DNA from: JBEGTT01 sp041179245 | GTDB taxonomy: Bacteria; Pseudomonadota; Gammaproteobacteria; Burkholderiales; Rhodocyclaceae | Direction: 5' to 3' | Assembly: GCA_041179245.1 (NCBI GenBank) | Contig: JBEGTT010000073.1 | Location: forward strand, 1 to 26,815 | Length of the DNA: 26,815 nucleotides | In this document: in pieces, positions 14,605-23,432 of the stretch | Numbering within the stretch: the first letter of the stretch is position 1 | Layout: the number at the start of each line of letters is the position of its first letter | Position numbers and translations under genes: made by a program | The notes under the pieces: generated by a model | Told to the model about the DNA's origin: nothing | The model's input: the letters and a program-made list of their open reading frames with translations, nothing else | The model's database searches: none

Positions 14605-16641
14605 ATGTATCTATTGTTTGAAGAAGACGGCGGATTCAAGTCCGGCACCCTTTTTGCCGATGGAGAAACCTCGGTTCAGGTCGAAATGCCATCGGGCAAG
14701 CGAAGTAAGGTCAAGGCAACAAACGTAATGCTACGTTTTGCCTCGCCCTCAGCCACCCAGTTATTGGAAATGGCGGAGCCTTTAGCCGCCGATATCGAAC
14801 CGGACTTTTTGTGGGAGTGTGTCGCCGATGGCGAATTTTCTTTTCTTGATTGCGCCCGAGACTACGTCGGGCACGAGCCCTCGGCCGTTGAGGCGGCATC
14901 GGTGTTGCTTGCCTTACATTCAGCACCCGTCTACTTCCATCGCAAGGGCAAAGGGCGTTATCGCAAAGCCCCGGTTGATATCCTGCAAGCTGCTCTTGCC
15001 GGCCTTGAAAAGAAGCGTCAGCAAGCCCTAATCCTCGACCAATGGGTTGAGCAGCTCAAAGCTGGAACGCTACCCGCAGAAATCGCGCTATTTGCGGACA
15101 GCCTGCTCGGTAAGCCTGATCGCAATAAGCAGGAAATCAAAGCCGTTGAAGCGGCGTGTGATGCGTTGGGGTTTACCTCAGACCAGTTGTTATTCCATGT
15201 GGGCGCGTTGCGTTCTGCGTACGACCTACACTTCCGCCGATTCCTGCAAGAGCAATTCCCCAAAGGTCTGGAGTTTCCAGCTTTTGAACCACCGATTAAA
15301 GCTGAAGAGTTGCCGCGAGCCGATGTACGTGCATTTTCGATTGACGATGCCAATACCACCGAGATTGACGATGCACTTTCAGTGGCCCGCTTACCCGGTA
15401 TTGGCTGGCGTATCGGCATCCACATCGCCGCCCCGGCTTTGGGTATCGCACCTTCTTCCGCTTTGGGTGCGATTGCTCGCGCTCGGTTATCCACGGTTTA
15501 TATGCCCGGCAACAAAATCACCATGTTGCCCGACGAAGTGGTTCAGCGCTTCACGCTCGACGGTGGTAAAGATTGTCCTGCCGTTTCGCTGTATCTGACG
15601 GTCAGTGACGAACTGGAAATTCAGGGCCACGAATCCCGGCTGGAACGCGTCCATATTGCGGACAATTTGCGCCACCACACCATTGAGCCGCTGTTTAACG
15701 CGGAATCCATCGCCAATAATTTTGCTGAGGTTGGTGACTTCCCGTTCAAGGACGATCTGCTGTTGCTGTGGCAATTTGCTAATGCTTGCGAAGGGCGTCG
15801 TGGCAAACCGTCCGCCACCCAAGGAATTAACGATTACAACTTCGCCATCGAAGGTGATCTAGCCGACCCTGACCAATGCAAGGTCATCATCAGCGAACGT
15901 CAACGCGGCAGTCCGTTGGACAAGTTGGTGGCTGAACTGATGATTGTGGCTAACTCCACCTGGGGTGGTTTGTTAGCTGAAAAGAAAATTGCTTGCCTGT
16001 ACCGAGCCCAAACCGGCGGCAAAGTTCGTATGACTACGTCGCCATTGCCGCACGAAGGTTTAGGTGTGCCTCAATATGCGTGGAGCACCTCACCGCTGCG
16101 GCGTTTCGTCGACATGGTCAATCAGTGGCAACTGATTGCCTGTTTGCGTGAACAAACGCCGGTGTATGCCCAGCGTTCCGCCGAGCTGTTTGCCGCGATG
16201 CGCGATTTTGAACTGACTTATGCCGCTTACGCTGATTTCCAGCGTCGCATGGAACGTTACTGGTCGCTCCGCTGGCTGGCCCAAGAAGGCGTGACGGAAT
16301 GCGAAGCCACGGTGCGTCGCGGTCAAAACATCAAGCTCGATCATTTACCGTTGCTGTTGCCGTTACCGTCATTGCCCTCTGATGTGCAGCCGGGTCAAAA
16401 AATCCGCGTTAGTCTTGGCGAGCAAAATCTCCTGAATTTGTCGATTGATTGTCGTTATCTGTCTACCTTGGCTGGGCCATTGGAAGTCATCACCGATGAA
16501 TTAGAAGAGGCGTGCGAAGAGAATGAAGAGAACAACGGTAGCGAAAGTGAAATAAATGAAGCCGCAGAAGCGCTTGAAGGCGGGGAGTTGTCGCCAGCAG
16601 CGGTAGCACCAGCGGAGCCTAATCAGGGGAATATGGGCTGA
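14605..16641 (+). CDS. RNB-domain exoribonuclease (RNase II/R superfamily)
   Basis: 3'-5' exoribonuclease-like protein. I prefer ATG 14605 (MYLLFEEDGGFKSGTL, the usual start of this betaproteobacterial subfamily; 678 residues) over the in-frame TTG at 14587; neither has a clear Shine-Dalgarno sequence. The RNB catalytic centre is at about 244-260: FSIDDANTTEIDDALSV. Compared with RNase II, the positions equivalent to Asp 201, 209 and 210 are Asp 247, 255 and 256, while the position of Asp 207 is Glu 253, a conservative change. Later RNB motifs include MPGNKITMLPDEV and STSPLRRFVDMVNQWQ. The C-terminus ends in a long acidic tail (EELEEACEENEENNG). It is first in a run with the tonB-like gene, whose ATG overlaps its TGA by one base. 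Confidence 0.9.
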   Translation: MYLLFEEDGGFKSGTLFADGETSVQVEMPSGKRSKVKATNVMLRFASPSATQLLEMAEPLAADIEPDFLWECVADGEFSFLDCARDYVGHEPSAVEAASVLLALHSAPVYFHRKGKGRYRKAPVDILQAALAGLEKKRQQALILDQWVEQLKAGTLPAEIALFADSLLGKPDRNKQEIKAVEAACDALGFTSDQLLFHVGALRSAYDLHFRRFLQEQFPKGLEFPAFEPPIKAEELPRADVRAFSIDDANTTEIDDALSVARLPGIGWRIGIHIAAPALGIAPSSALGAIARARLSTVYMPGNKITMLPDEVVQRFTLDGGKDCPAVSLYLTVSDELEIQGHESRLERVHIADNLRHHTIEPLFNAESIANNFAEVGDFPFKDDLLLLWQFANACEGRRGKPSATQGINDYNFAIEGDLADPDQCKVIISERQRGSPLDKLVAELMIVANSTWGGLLAEKKIACLYRAQTGGKVRMTTSPLPHEGLGVPQYAWSTSPLRRFVDMVNQWQLIACLREQTPVYAQRSAELFAAMRDFELTYAAYADFQRRMERYWSLRWLAQEGVTECEATVRRGQNIKLDHLPLLLPLPSLPSDVQPGQKIRVSLGEQNLLNLSIDCRYLSTLAGPLEVITDELEEACEENEENNGSESEINEAAEALEGGELSPAAVAPAEPNQGNMG

Positions 16642-17519
16642 TGCGTTTCTATCAGTCTGCTCCCTTGCAGGCTTTTTTGACGCCGCGTTTGGCGCCAGCC
16701 ATTCTGGTTTCAATCGTGGTGCACGTTATTTTTCTGGCGGTGAATTTTGGTCTGCCGTCTTTGCCCAAGGTCATCAAGGACAAAGCGCTTGAAGTGATCT
16801 TGGTTAATAGCCGTTCGGCTAAAAAACCGAGTAAACCTCAAGCCCAAGCGCAGGCCAATTTGGATGGTGGGGGAAATGTGGATGACAGTCGTCGTGCTAC
16901 GACCCCCTTACCTCCTTCGGCCCAACGCGCACCTGGCAAAGATATTGAAGAGGCTCGCCAGCGTGTTCAGCAGCTAGAGGCTCGGCAGCAGGAGTTGGCG
17001 ACTAAAGCGCAGGTCGCTCCCAGAAGCTCTCATCCGAAAAGCCCTGAACTTGAACAGCGAACTCCCGTGCTGACACCGACTGGAATGGACCTGGCTGACA
17101 GTGCGCGGGCAATGGCAAGACTGGAGGGGGAAATTGGGCGCACTTTGGACGAATACAATAAACGCCCCCGTAAGAAAAATATCGGGACGCGCACCGAGGA
17201 ATACCGTTTTGCGCGGTATCTGGAGGATTGGCGGGCCAAGGTGGAACGGGTTGGTACATTAAATTACCCGGATGCGGCGCGAGGAAAACTATCGGGAACC
17301 CTGATTTTGACGGTGGCAATCAATTACGATGGAACGATCCGCAGTGTAGAAATTAACCGCTCTTCAGGTTTTCCACTGTTGGATGAAGCGGCGACCAAAA
17401 TTGTTCGGATGGCAGGACCCTATGCGGCATTTCCCCCCGATATTCGCCGCGATATTGATATTCTAGAAGTCACGCGCACGTGGAGTTTCACCAGCAGTAA
17501 TGAATTACGCGCAAATTAA
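16641..17519 (+). CDS. TonB-like energy transducer protein
   Basis: 292 residues. A single N-terminal membrane anchor (about 18-38, APAILVSIVVHVIFLAVNFG) is followed by a long periplasmic linker (about 50-195) with a coiled-coil stretch (EEARQRVQQLEARQQELATK), and a TonB C-terminal domain (about 200-285: YLEDWRAKVERVGTLNYPDA, GTLILTVAINYDGTIRSVEI, SSGFPLLDEAATKIVRMAGP). The linker lacks the long Pro-Lys/Pro-Glu repeats of classical TonB, and no exbB/exbD genes are nearby. This gene is commonly found between an RNB exonuclease and aroE in betaproteobacteria. It may transduce energy or act as an envelope scaffold; which one is not decidable here. Confidence 0.88.
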   Translation: MRFYQSAPLQAFLTPRLAPAILVSIVVHVIFLAVNFGLPSLPKVIKDKALEVILVNSRSAKKPSKPQAQAQANLDGGGNVDDSRRATTPLPPSAQRAPGKDIEEARQRVQQLEARQQELATKAQVAPRSSHPKSPELEQRTPVLTPTGMDLADSARAMARLEGEIGRTLDEYNKRPRKKNIGTRTEEYRFARYLEDWRAKVERVGTLNYPDAARGKLSGTLILTVAINYDGTIRSVEINRSSGFPLLDEAATKIVRMAGPYAAFPPDIRRDIDILEVTRTWSFTSSNELRAN

Positions 17520-17560
17520 CGCGATGGAAATAACCCGCACATCTCCTTTCAAGGCTCGTT

Positions 17561-20014
17561 ATGTCTGATTTGTACTGTGTTTTTGGCAACCCGATTGGGC
17601 ACTCACGCTCGCCGGGCATTCACGCCCAATTTGCCAAGCAAACCGGGCAGGATTTGACCTATACCGTTCGATTGGCTCCGCTGGAAGATTTTGCGGGGGA
17701 GTTGGCCCGCTTCGCCGCTGAGGGCGGTGTTCATGCCAAGGGTGCCAACGTGACGGTTCCCTTCAAGGAAAACGCTTTTGCGGTGTGCGAACAGTTGAGC
17801 GAACGGGCAAAATTGGCAGGAGCGGTGAATACCCTGATCCGCCAAGCTGACGGAACATGGCTTGGCGATAATACCGATGGCGCGGGTTTGGTTCAGGACA
17901 TTACGGTCAATCTTGGTTTTGCTTTGGCGGGGAAACGAATTTTGCTGCTGGGAGCAGGGGGGGCTGCGCGCGGGGTGATTGGCCCTTTGTTGGCAGAACA
18001 GCCAGCCATGCTACATCTGGCCAATCGGACAGCTGATAAAGCGACGTTGTTGATTGAAGGTTTTGCTGATCTACCTAATGCGGCGGTATTGGGGGCTTCT
18101 GGTTTTGACGAGATTCCACCGATTAAATTTGACTTGGTGATTAACGCAACTTCCGCGAGTCTTGGTGGTGAGCGATTGCCCATTCCTCCGACGGTATTCG
18201 GGCCGCAGACCTTGGCTTACGACATGATGTACGGAAAGGCTGAGACGCCCTTTTTGCAACAGGCTAGGTTAGCCGGCGTTCGTCTGTTAGCCGATGGGTT
18301 GGGAATGCTGGTCGAACAGGCTGCCGAGGCTTTTTTTCTGTGGCGCGGGGTTCGTCCAACGACGCTGCCGGTACTTAATGCCTTGTGTGAATCGTTGACC
18401 GGTTTGCCCGCTTGGAAGTCGCTTCAGCGCTTACAGGGTTTGTTGGCGAAAGCTCACCTGCGAGATTTGTTTGCCCAAGATGCGCTACGTTTTGAGCGTT
18501 TCTCCCTGCGTCATGGTGAATTACTCCTAGATTTTTCCAAACAGCGGGTAACACCCGAAGTCTGGGCTGGATTGTTGGACCTCGCTGAAGTAAGGGATGT
18601 CAAAGGCTGGTGGAGCCGTGCTCAGGCAGGCCAAAACATTAACCATACTGAAAATCGTGCGGTACTTCATACCGCCTTGCGGGCTAAACCTGACGATGTT
18701 TTTAAGGTGGATGATCGCAATGTCGTTCCAGATATTCATGCGGTTTTGCAGCGTCTGGAGGATTTCTGTTCCGCTGTCCATGAAGGGCAATGGCGTGGTT
18801 ATTCTGGCGAGGCGATTCGCCATGTAGTGAACATCGGGATCGGTGGCTCGGATTTGGGGCCTCGTATGGCCACCCGGACGCTGACGGCGTTCCATATGCC
18901 CGACATCAAGGTGCACTATGTGTCGAATGTGGATGGCGCGGATCTCGCGCTCACCTTGCAGCATCTGAATCCGCGAACCACCCTTTTTGTGGTGACCAGC
19001 AAAACCTTTACGACGCAAGAAACACTGCAAAATGCCCGGACAGCGAAAGATTGGCTGATCGCGGCAAGCGGTAACCCTGAGAGTGTGTCGCAGCATTTTG
19101 TGGCGGTGTCGACCAATTTAGAGGCGACGCATGACTTTGGAATTCCACCCCAAAATGTTTTTGCCTTCTGGGACTGGGTCGGTGGGCGTTTTTCCTTGTG
19201 GTCTGCCGTGGGGCTTCCTCTGGCCCTAGCGATCGGTTTTCAGAACTTTCAGCGCTTATTGGCTGGCGCAAGAGACATGGATAAACATTTCTCTTCGGCA
19301 CCCTTAGCCAAAAACCTGCCGGTAGCGTTGGCTCTACTAAGTCTGTGGAATACGGATTTTCTGGAAGCACAAACGCATGCCTTGCTGCCATACAGCCAGT
19401 CACTGGAGTTTTTGCCCGCCTATTTGCAACAGCTGGAAATGGAAAGTAATGGCAAGCAAATCAACCGGCATGGCTTACCCGTTGGGGTGCCTACCGCACC
19501 GATTTTATGGGGCTCAGCGGGGACCAATGGGCAGCACTCTTTCTATCAACTGATCCATCAGGGTGGGCGCGTGGTGCCCTGTGAATTCATTACTTTGCGG
19601 GATGCTGATTACCCGCTGGCGGGCCATCAATCTGCATTGTTGGCCAATTGTCTTGCCCAATCGGCGGCTTTGGCTTTTGGGCAAACGGAAGCTGAGGCTG
19701 CGGCCTTGGGTACGCCGCCAGTGCTGCTGCCTTACAAGGTATTTCCAGGTAATCAGCCATCTACTACCTTGGTGATAGATCACTTATCTCCCTTTACGCT
19801 GGGGCAACTGTTAGCCCTTTATGAGCACAAGGTTTTTGCCCAAGGTATTTTGTGGGGCATCAATGCATTTGACCAATGGGGTGTTGAGTTGGGCAAACAG
19901 TTGGCTAACCGGCTGATGCCCTGTTTGGATGGCGCCGAGCCACCTCAGGAGGTGCTAGATAGTTTCGATGCGTCCACCCGAGGCTTGTTGCATGCCTTGA
20001 GAGGGGGGCGCTGA
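17561..20014 (+). CDS. Bifunctional shikimate dehydrogenase / glucose-6-phosphate isomerase fusion (AroE-Pgi)
   Basis: One uninterrupted 817-codon frame encodes two complete enzymes. Residues 1-~275 are AroE (reduction of 3-dehydroshikimate): SRSP at 15-18, catalytic Lys 69 in NVTVPFKENAF, Asp 106 in GDNTDGAG, NADP loop GAGGAARG (131-138), NRT (155-157), and the usual C-terminal end LADGLGMLVEQAAEAFFLWRG. Residues ~283-817 are Pgi (glucose-6-P to fructose-6-P): NIGIGGSDLGP (424-434), VTSKTFTTQETL (478-489), Arg 543, catalytic Glu 628 (QLEMESNGK), His 659 (GQHSFYQ) and Lys 779 (VELGKQLA). The linker is only about 8-10 residues (NALCESLTGLPAW). No ATG occurs near the junction; TTG codons at 18383 and 18395 are possible but have no ribosome site. 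folA follows after one base. Confidence 0.9.
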   Translation: MSDLYCVFGNPIGHSRSPGIHAQFAKQTGQDLTYTVRLAPLEDFAGELARFAAEGGVHAKGANVTVPFKENAFAVCEQLSERAKLAGAVNTLIRQADGTWLGDNTDGAGLVQDITVNLGFALAGKRILLLGAGGAARGVIGPLLAEQPAMLHLANRTADKATLLIEGFADLPNAAVLGASGFDEIPPIKFDLVINATSASLGGERLPIPPTVFGPQTLAYDMMYGKAETPFLQQARLAGVRLLADGLGMLVEQAAEAFFLWRGVRPTTLPVLNALCESLTGLPAWKSLQRLQGLLAKAHLRDLFAQDALRFERFSLRHGELLLDFSKQRVTPEVWAGLLDLAEVRDVKGWWSRAQAGQNINHTENRAVLHTALRAKPDDVFKVDDRNVVPDIHAVLQRLEDFCSAVHEGQWRGYSGEAIRHVVNIGIGGSDLGPRMATRTLTAFHMPDIKVHYVSNVDGADLALTLQHLNPRTTLFVVTSKTFTTQETLQNARTAKDWLIAASGNPESVSQHFVAVSTNLEATHDFGIPPQNVFAFWDWVGGRFSLWSAVGLPLALAIGFQNFQRLLAGARDMDKHFSSAPLAKNLPVALALLSLWNTDFLEAQTHALLPYSQSLEFLPAYLQQLEMESNGKQINRHGLPVGVPTAPILWGSAGTNGQHSFYQLIHQGGRVVPCEFITLRDADYPLAGHQSALLANCLAQSAALAFGQTEAEAAALGTPPVLLPYKVFPGNQPSTTLVIDHLSPFTLGQLLALYEHKVFAQGILWGINAFDQWGVELGKQLANRLMPCLDGAEPPQEVLDSFDASTRGLLHALRGGR

Positions 20015-20015
20015 G

Positions 20016-20546
20016 ATGGCGTTGGTAGAACTGGTTTTAATTGCAGCAGTGGCGAAAAACCGGGTGATTGGGGTGAACAACCAGTTGCCTTGGCATTTGC
20101 CGGAAGACTTGAAGCACTTCCGGGAATTAACCCGAGGGTGTCCTGTCATCATGGGGCGTAAAACCTGGGAATCACTTCCGGCGGCTTTTCGACCCTTGCC
20201 GGGGCGGCGAAATATTGTCCTAACGCGACAAGAACATTTGGCGACAAACCCTCTGTTTCAAGGGGCTGAGTTGGTCACTTCACTTCCGGCAGCGCTGAGT
20301 CTGCTGGGAGAAAACCAAACGAATGAGCCGGTGACGGCCTTTGTGATGGGTGGTGCGGATATTTATCGACAAGCCATGCCGCTGGCCCATCGCCTAGAAA
20401 TTACTGAGGTGGACTTGGAACCAGAGGGAGATGCTTGGTTTCCAGAAATTGACCCAGTGCACTGGATTGAAAATACCCGAACTTCAGGGCCGGGATTTGA
20501 TTTTGTCAGCTACCGACGGCAAGAAATAGCGCAAGCCACAGAATGA
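20016..20546 (+). CDS. folA: Dihydrofolate reductase
   Basis: NADPH-dependent reduction of dihydrofolate to tetrahydrofolate. 176 residues; ATG one base after the aroE-pgi stop, with a G-rich ribosome site in the preceding codons. Motifs: LIAAVAKNRVIGVNNQLPWHLPEDLKHF with catalytic Asp 31, MGRKTWESLP (46-55), RPLPGRRNIVLTR, and the cofactor-binding FVMGGADIYRQAMP. Probably cotranscribed with the fusion gene. Its last 41 bp overlap the 3' end of cobD on the opposite strand. Confidence 0.96.
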   Translation: MALVELVLIAAVAKNRVIGVNNQLPWHLPEDLKHFRELTRGCPVIMGRKTWESLPAAFRPLPGRRNIVLTRQEHLATNPLFQGAELVTSLPAALSLLGENQTNEPVTAFVMGGADIYRQAMPLAHRLEITEVDLEPEGDAWFPEIDPVHWIENTRTSGPGFDFVSYRRQEIAQATE

Positions 20547-21453
20547 TCCCGTGCTGGGTTAGCCGGATGGCTCTTGCCAGATCATCGGCGTTGGGTTGCT
20601 TTCCACAGCCCAGCAGAGGCCTTTGTTCGATATGCCCGTAGTACATTGCTGGCCCGCCGAGCTGAATACCTAGGCTGCCTGCCCCTGCGGCCATCACCGG
20701 GCCGGCATTGGGGCTTGCCCAGTGCGGGGCCTGTTCTCGCCAGCATCGAAGGGATGTGCGGAAATTCCCCAGTACTGCGTAAGTTATCGCGGTTAAGCGA
20801 GCTGAAAAATAGCCTAGCGTGTCGTCAGCACGGGCCGCAAAACGACCAAATAAATTAAAGCGCTCAGTGCGGTAACCCCACATAGCATCAAGCGTATTGG
20901 CCAAGCGGAACAACAAGGCCCCTGGCCCGCCGGCAATGGCAAACCAGAATAGCGTCCCAAAAATAGCATCGTGACCATTTTCCAGAACAGATTCAGTCGC
21001 AGCATTAGCAATGCCCGTAGCGTCAAGTGTGGATGTTTCACGTGATACAAGCCAACTGACCCGTTCGCGGGCCAGTGGAAGATCATTTTCCTGCAAGGGC
21101 GTCATAATGGCATTGGTGTGTTCAGTAAGGCTGCGTGCGCCCAGTGCAAAGTACAGCAAAAGGGCATCAACCCAGAAGGGGGCGAGGGATTGAATCCATA
21201 TCGCTATTCCAACCAAGGGAAGTACAGCGAGTCCCCATCCGAGAATCCCCGCCAGAAAAGGTTGGGTATCGTTTGCGGAGTGTCGGCGCCAAGGGTTTAG
21301 GTGTTGTTCGATGAAATTAACTAGGCGGCCAAACCCGACCAATGGATGCCAGCGCTTGGGTTCGCCTAGCCATCGATCAAGTAATACACCGAGCGTCGCT
21401 GCAAGAACCCAAGCTGGTACGCTATCCAGAAGGGGTTTAACGAAGTCGATCAA
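20506..21453 (-). CDS. cobD: Adenosylcobinamide-phosphate synthase CobD/CbiB
   Basis: Membrane enzyme attaching aminopropanol (phosphate) to adenosylcobyric acid in cobalamin synthesis. Recognised by LLDRWLGEPKRWHPLVGFGRL, SWLVSRETSTLDATGIANAA, TESVLENGHDAIFGTLFWF, FRLANTLDAMWGYRTERF, and SPNAGPVMAAGAGSLGIQLGG. Several membrane segments are predicted. The frame extends up to ATG 21534, but that start would overlap the preceding gene by 98 bp and add unconserved residues. TTG 21453 gives 315 residues, the usual size, but has no strong ribosome site, so the start is uncertain. No other cobalamin gene is nearby. The 3' end overlaps folA by 41 bp tail to tail. Confidence 0.9.
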   Translation of the reverse strand: MIDFVKPLLDSVPAWVLAATLGVLLDRWLGEPKRWHPLVGFGRLVNFIEQHLNPWRRHSANDTQPFLAGILGWGLAVLPLVGIAIWIQSLAPFWVDALLLYFALGARSLTEHTNAIMTPLQENDLPLARERVSWLVSRETSTLDATGIANAATESVLENGHDAIFGTLFWFAIAGGPGALLFRLANTLDAMWGYRTERFNLFGRFAARADDTLGYFSARLTAITYAVLGNFRTSLRCWREQAPHWASPNAGPVMAAGAGSLGIQLGGPAMYYGHIEQRPLLGCGKQPNADDLARAIRLTQHGIILWLALFLAVGS

Positions 21454-21775
21454 CGTTGATAACCCGGCAGTTGTTCGAGGATTCGAACTCAGGCAACAGG
21501 CGGCGTTGGCGCGCTTCGGATGATTCGCTGTCAAAGGCTAAAGACTGGCGCGATGCCCAAGACACAAACATCATTTTGGAAATTTCACGGTTGGATAACA
21601 CGGCTTTAGGCGCAGGCGTTGATACCGATTGTGCTTTGGCCCGACCCTGTTGCCGCCCTATTTTTAGTTCGGCAACTTCTTTCCGCAAAGCCATCAGTTC
21701 CTGACGAATGGTATTTAGCGTTTCATCTTGAGCGAGGAGTAATTGGCGCAATTCGCCATTGCTTGGATCAGACAT
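21437..21775 (-). CDS. Hypothetical coiled-coil protein after the chemoreceptor
   Basis: 112 residues, not recognised. The N-terminal third is a heptad-rich helix (about 7-42: LRQLLLAQDETLNTIRQELM, then ALRKEVAELK). A basic, Ala/Pro-rich linker (GRQQGRAKAQ, STPAPKA) follows, then a C-terminal part with REISKMMFVSWASRQSLAFD. No signal peptide or membrane span. The ATG lies inside the last codons of the chemoreceptor gene (8-bp overlap), so translation is probably coupled, and the 3' end runs into the cobD 5' region. Tight coupling suggests a cytoplasmic partner of the receptor, which is inference only. Confidence 0.65.
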   Translation of the reverse strand: MSDPSNGELRQLLLAQDETLNTIRQELMALRKEVAELKIGRQQGRAKAQSVSTPAPKAVLSNREISKMMFVSWASRQSLAFDSESSEARQRRLLPEFESSNNCRVINVDRLR

Positions 21776-23378
21776 TGAATTTAGAAACCACTCGCTGCAT
21801 TTGCGCCAGTGATTGGCCCATCTGATGAGTTGCCTGATTGATTTTGGTGACTAGCGATGATGACTCATCGTTCATTGCGCTGACATTAGCCATGCTGCCA
21901 GCCGTGGTTTCTGCCGCCGAGCGTTGTTCTGCGGTGGCGTCGGCAATCGAACGAGCGGCGAGCAGTAAGGCTTCTGAGGAGATTTTAATGCTGGCTAGTG
22001 CGGCATCAAGCTGTTGAATGTCGCCTTGCATAGCCATCGTTCGAGCTTGTGTACTGGCCATGATGCCAGCCGTTTTCTGGCTTGCATCGTGAATGGCCTG
22101 AACGCCAACGGCAATTTGGGACGTTGATACAGAGGTTTTTTCTGCAAGTTTACGTACTTCGTCAGCGACGACGGCAAATCCACGCCCTTGCTCACCGGCA
22201 CGAGCGGCTTCAATCGCCGCGTTTAGGGCAAGTAAATTCGTTTGGTCGGCAATTTCCTTGATGATGTTGGCGACATCGCCAATTTCATCGATGCGTGACG
22301 TAAGAGAACTGACGCTAGTTGTGGCTTCGTCGATTGCCGAAAAAACCTGCTGGGCGGCTATGACCGTTGACAGCATAGTGCCTTCGCCAGAAAGCACCGT
22401 GTCGAGCATCTGCTTGGCCTTGCTGCTGGCATCTTTAGCGTGATCGGAAATTTCGCGCGCTGAGTGGGCCATTTGTTCGACGGCTGAAGACCCCGAGTGC
22501 ATGTTGTCCGTGACGTTATTGGTACGTTCGGCCATGGAGGAGGCTTCATCTTCTAGCGTTCTGGATAAGCCAACCAGCGACCCATTAACCTGCTGGCTTT
22601 CGGCAACCATGGTGCGGAAGGCGGTAGTCATTTTGCCGATGGCGCTGGCAATTTCGTTAAGTTCAACATCTTTCATCGGCTTAACTTGAACGCTTAAGTT
22701 TCCGGACGAAACCTGAGCAGCCGTGTCGGCAAGTTGACGGACATCCTGATTTAAACGACGAGAAACGAGTAGCGATACCAGCAACACCCCGGCCATGGAT
22801 AGCGCACCGGCCAAGATGGAAAGACTGACCATCGCTTTGGCTTCTTGTTCGGCCTGAGCAATCGTCTCGTTCGATTTTTCGGCAAGAACTTTGGAAATGC
22901 TGCTTAGCGGTTTGACCAGATTGGCATTCAACCAAGGCCATTCATCCTCAATCAGTGACAGAACTTCGTCTCGCTGATTGGCTTTATAGGCCGTGACTAA
23001 TCTTGTTGAGAAAGCTTGTAGCTTGGGAATGGCTGCATCAAGTTTGTCGATTAAAGCATCCAGCTCAGGATCTCGTCCCTGAATGAGAGATCGCGATTTG
23101 GCCCATTCAGCTACCGTTGTTTCTACGGCCTTTGCGGCTTGGTCGGCACTTTGTTTTGCGGGTGCTTGGCCGGCAAGAAAACCAACCATGCGGTAACGCA
23201 TTTCATCAATGGATGATTGGGCCGCTTGCAAGCTGGCAACGGGCGCAAGTCCACGGCTCCCCAAGAGGGTCAGTCTGTCTAGCGAAGAAGATGTTGACCA
23301 AGCTGAAACGCCACCAATGATGACAAAACCTATGGCTGCGGCTAAGGGGGATAACATCAACTTTAGACGGATACTCAT
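21768..23378 (-). CDS. Methyl-accepting chemotaxis protein
   Basis: 536-residue transmembrane chemoreceptor. TM1 about 7-28; periplasmic sensor about 30-182, mainly helical and fitting a four-helix-bundle type domain; TM2 about 183-206 (VSLSILAGALSMAGVLLVSLLV); HAMP about 207-260; cytoplasmic coiled-coil signalling domain to the C-terminus. The conserved hairpin tip is at about 374-415: EIADQTNLLALNAAIEAARA, then GRGFAVVADEVRKLAEKT. No C-terminal CheR-binding pentapeptide is seen. AAGGA lies before the ATG. It is preceded 54 bp upstream by a secreted Cache protein and overlaps a coiled-coil gene downstream. The ligand is unknown. Confidence 0.95.
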   Translation of the reverse strand: MSIRLKLMLSPLAAAIGFVIIGGVSAWSTSSSLDRLTLLGSRGLAPVASLQAAQSSIDEMRYRMVGFLAGQAPAKQSADQAAKAVETTVAEWAKSRSLIQGRDPELDALIDKLDAAIPKLQAFSTRLVTAYKANQRDEVLSLIEDEWPWLNANLVKPLSSISKVLAEKSNETIAQAEQEAKAMVSLSILAGALSMAGVLLVSLLVSRRLNQDVRQLADTAAQVSSGNLSVQVKPMKDVELNEIASAIGKMTTAFRTMVAESQQVNGSLVGLSRTLEDEASSMAERTNNVTDNMHSGSSAVEQMAHSAREISDHAKDASSKAKQMLDTVLSGEGTMLSTVIAAQQVFSAIDEATTSVSSLTSRIDEIGDVANIIKEIADQTNLLALNAAIEAARAGEQGRGFAVVADEVRKLAEKTSVSTSQIAVGVQAIHDASQKTAGIMASTQARTMAMQGDIQQLDAALASIKISSEALLLAARSIADATAEQRSAAETTAGSMANVSAMNDESSSLVTKINQATHQMGQSLAQMQRVVSKFNV

Positions 23379-23432
23379 GGGGAATTCCTTATGCTGTTAT
23401 TGAACAAAAACGCTACTCAGGTACCACAGAGC

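Noticed and set aside
18383..18397. Separate start for pgi at TTG codons in the fusion junction
   Set aside because: No ribosome site precedes them, no stop ends aroE, and no ATG is present, so one continuous protein is the simpler reading.
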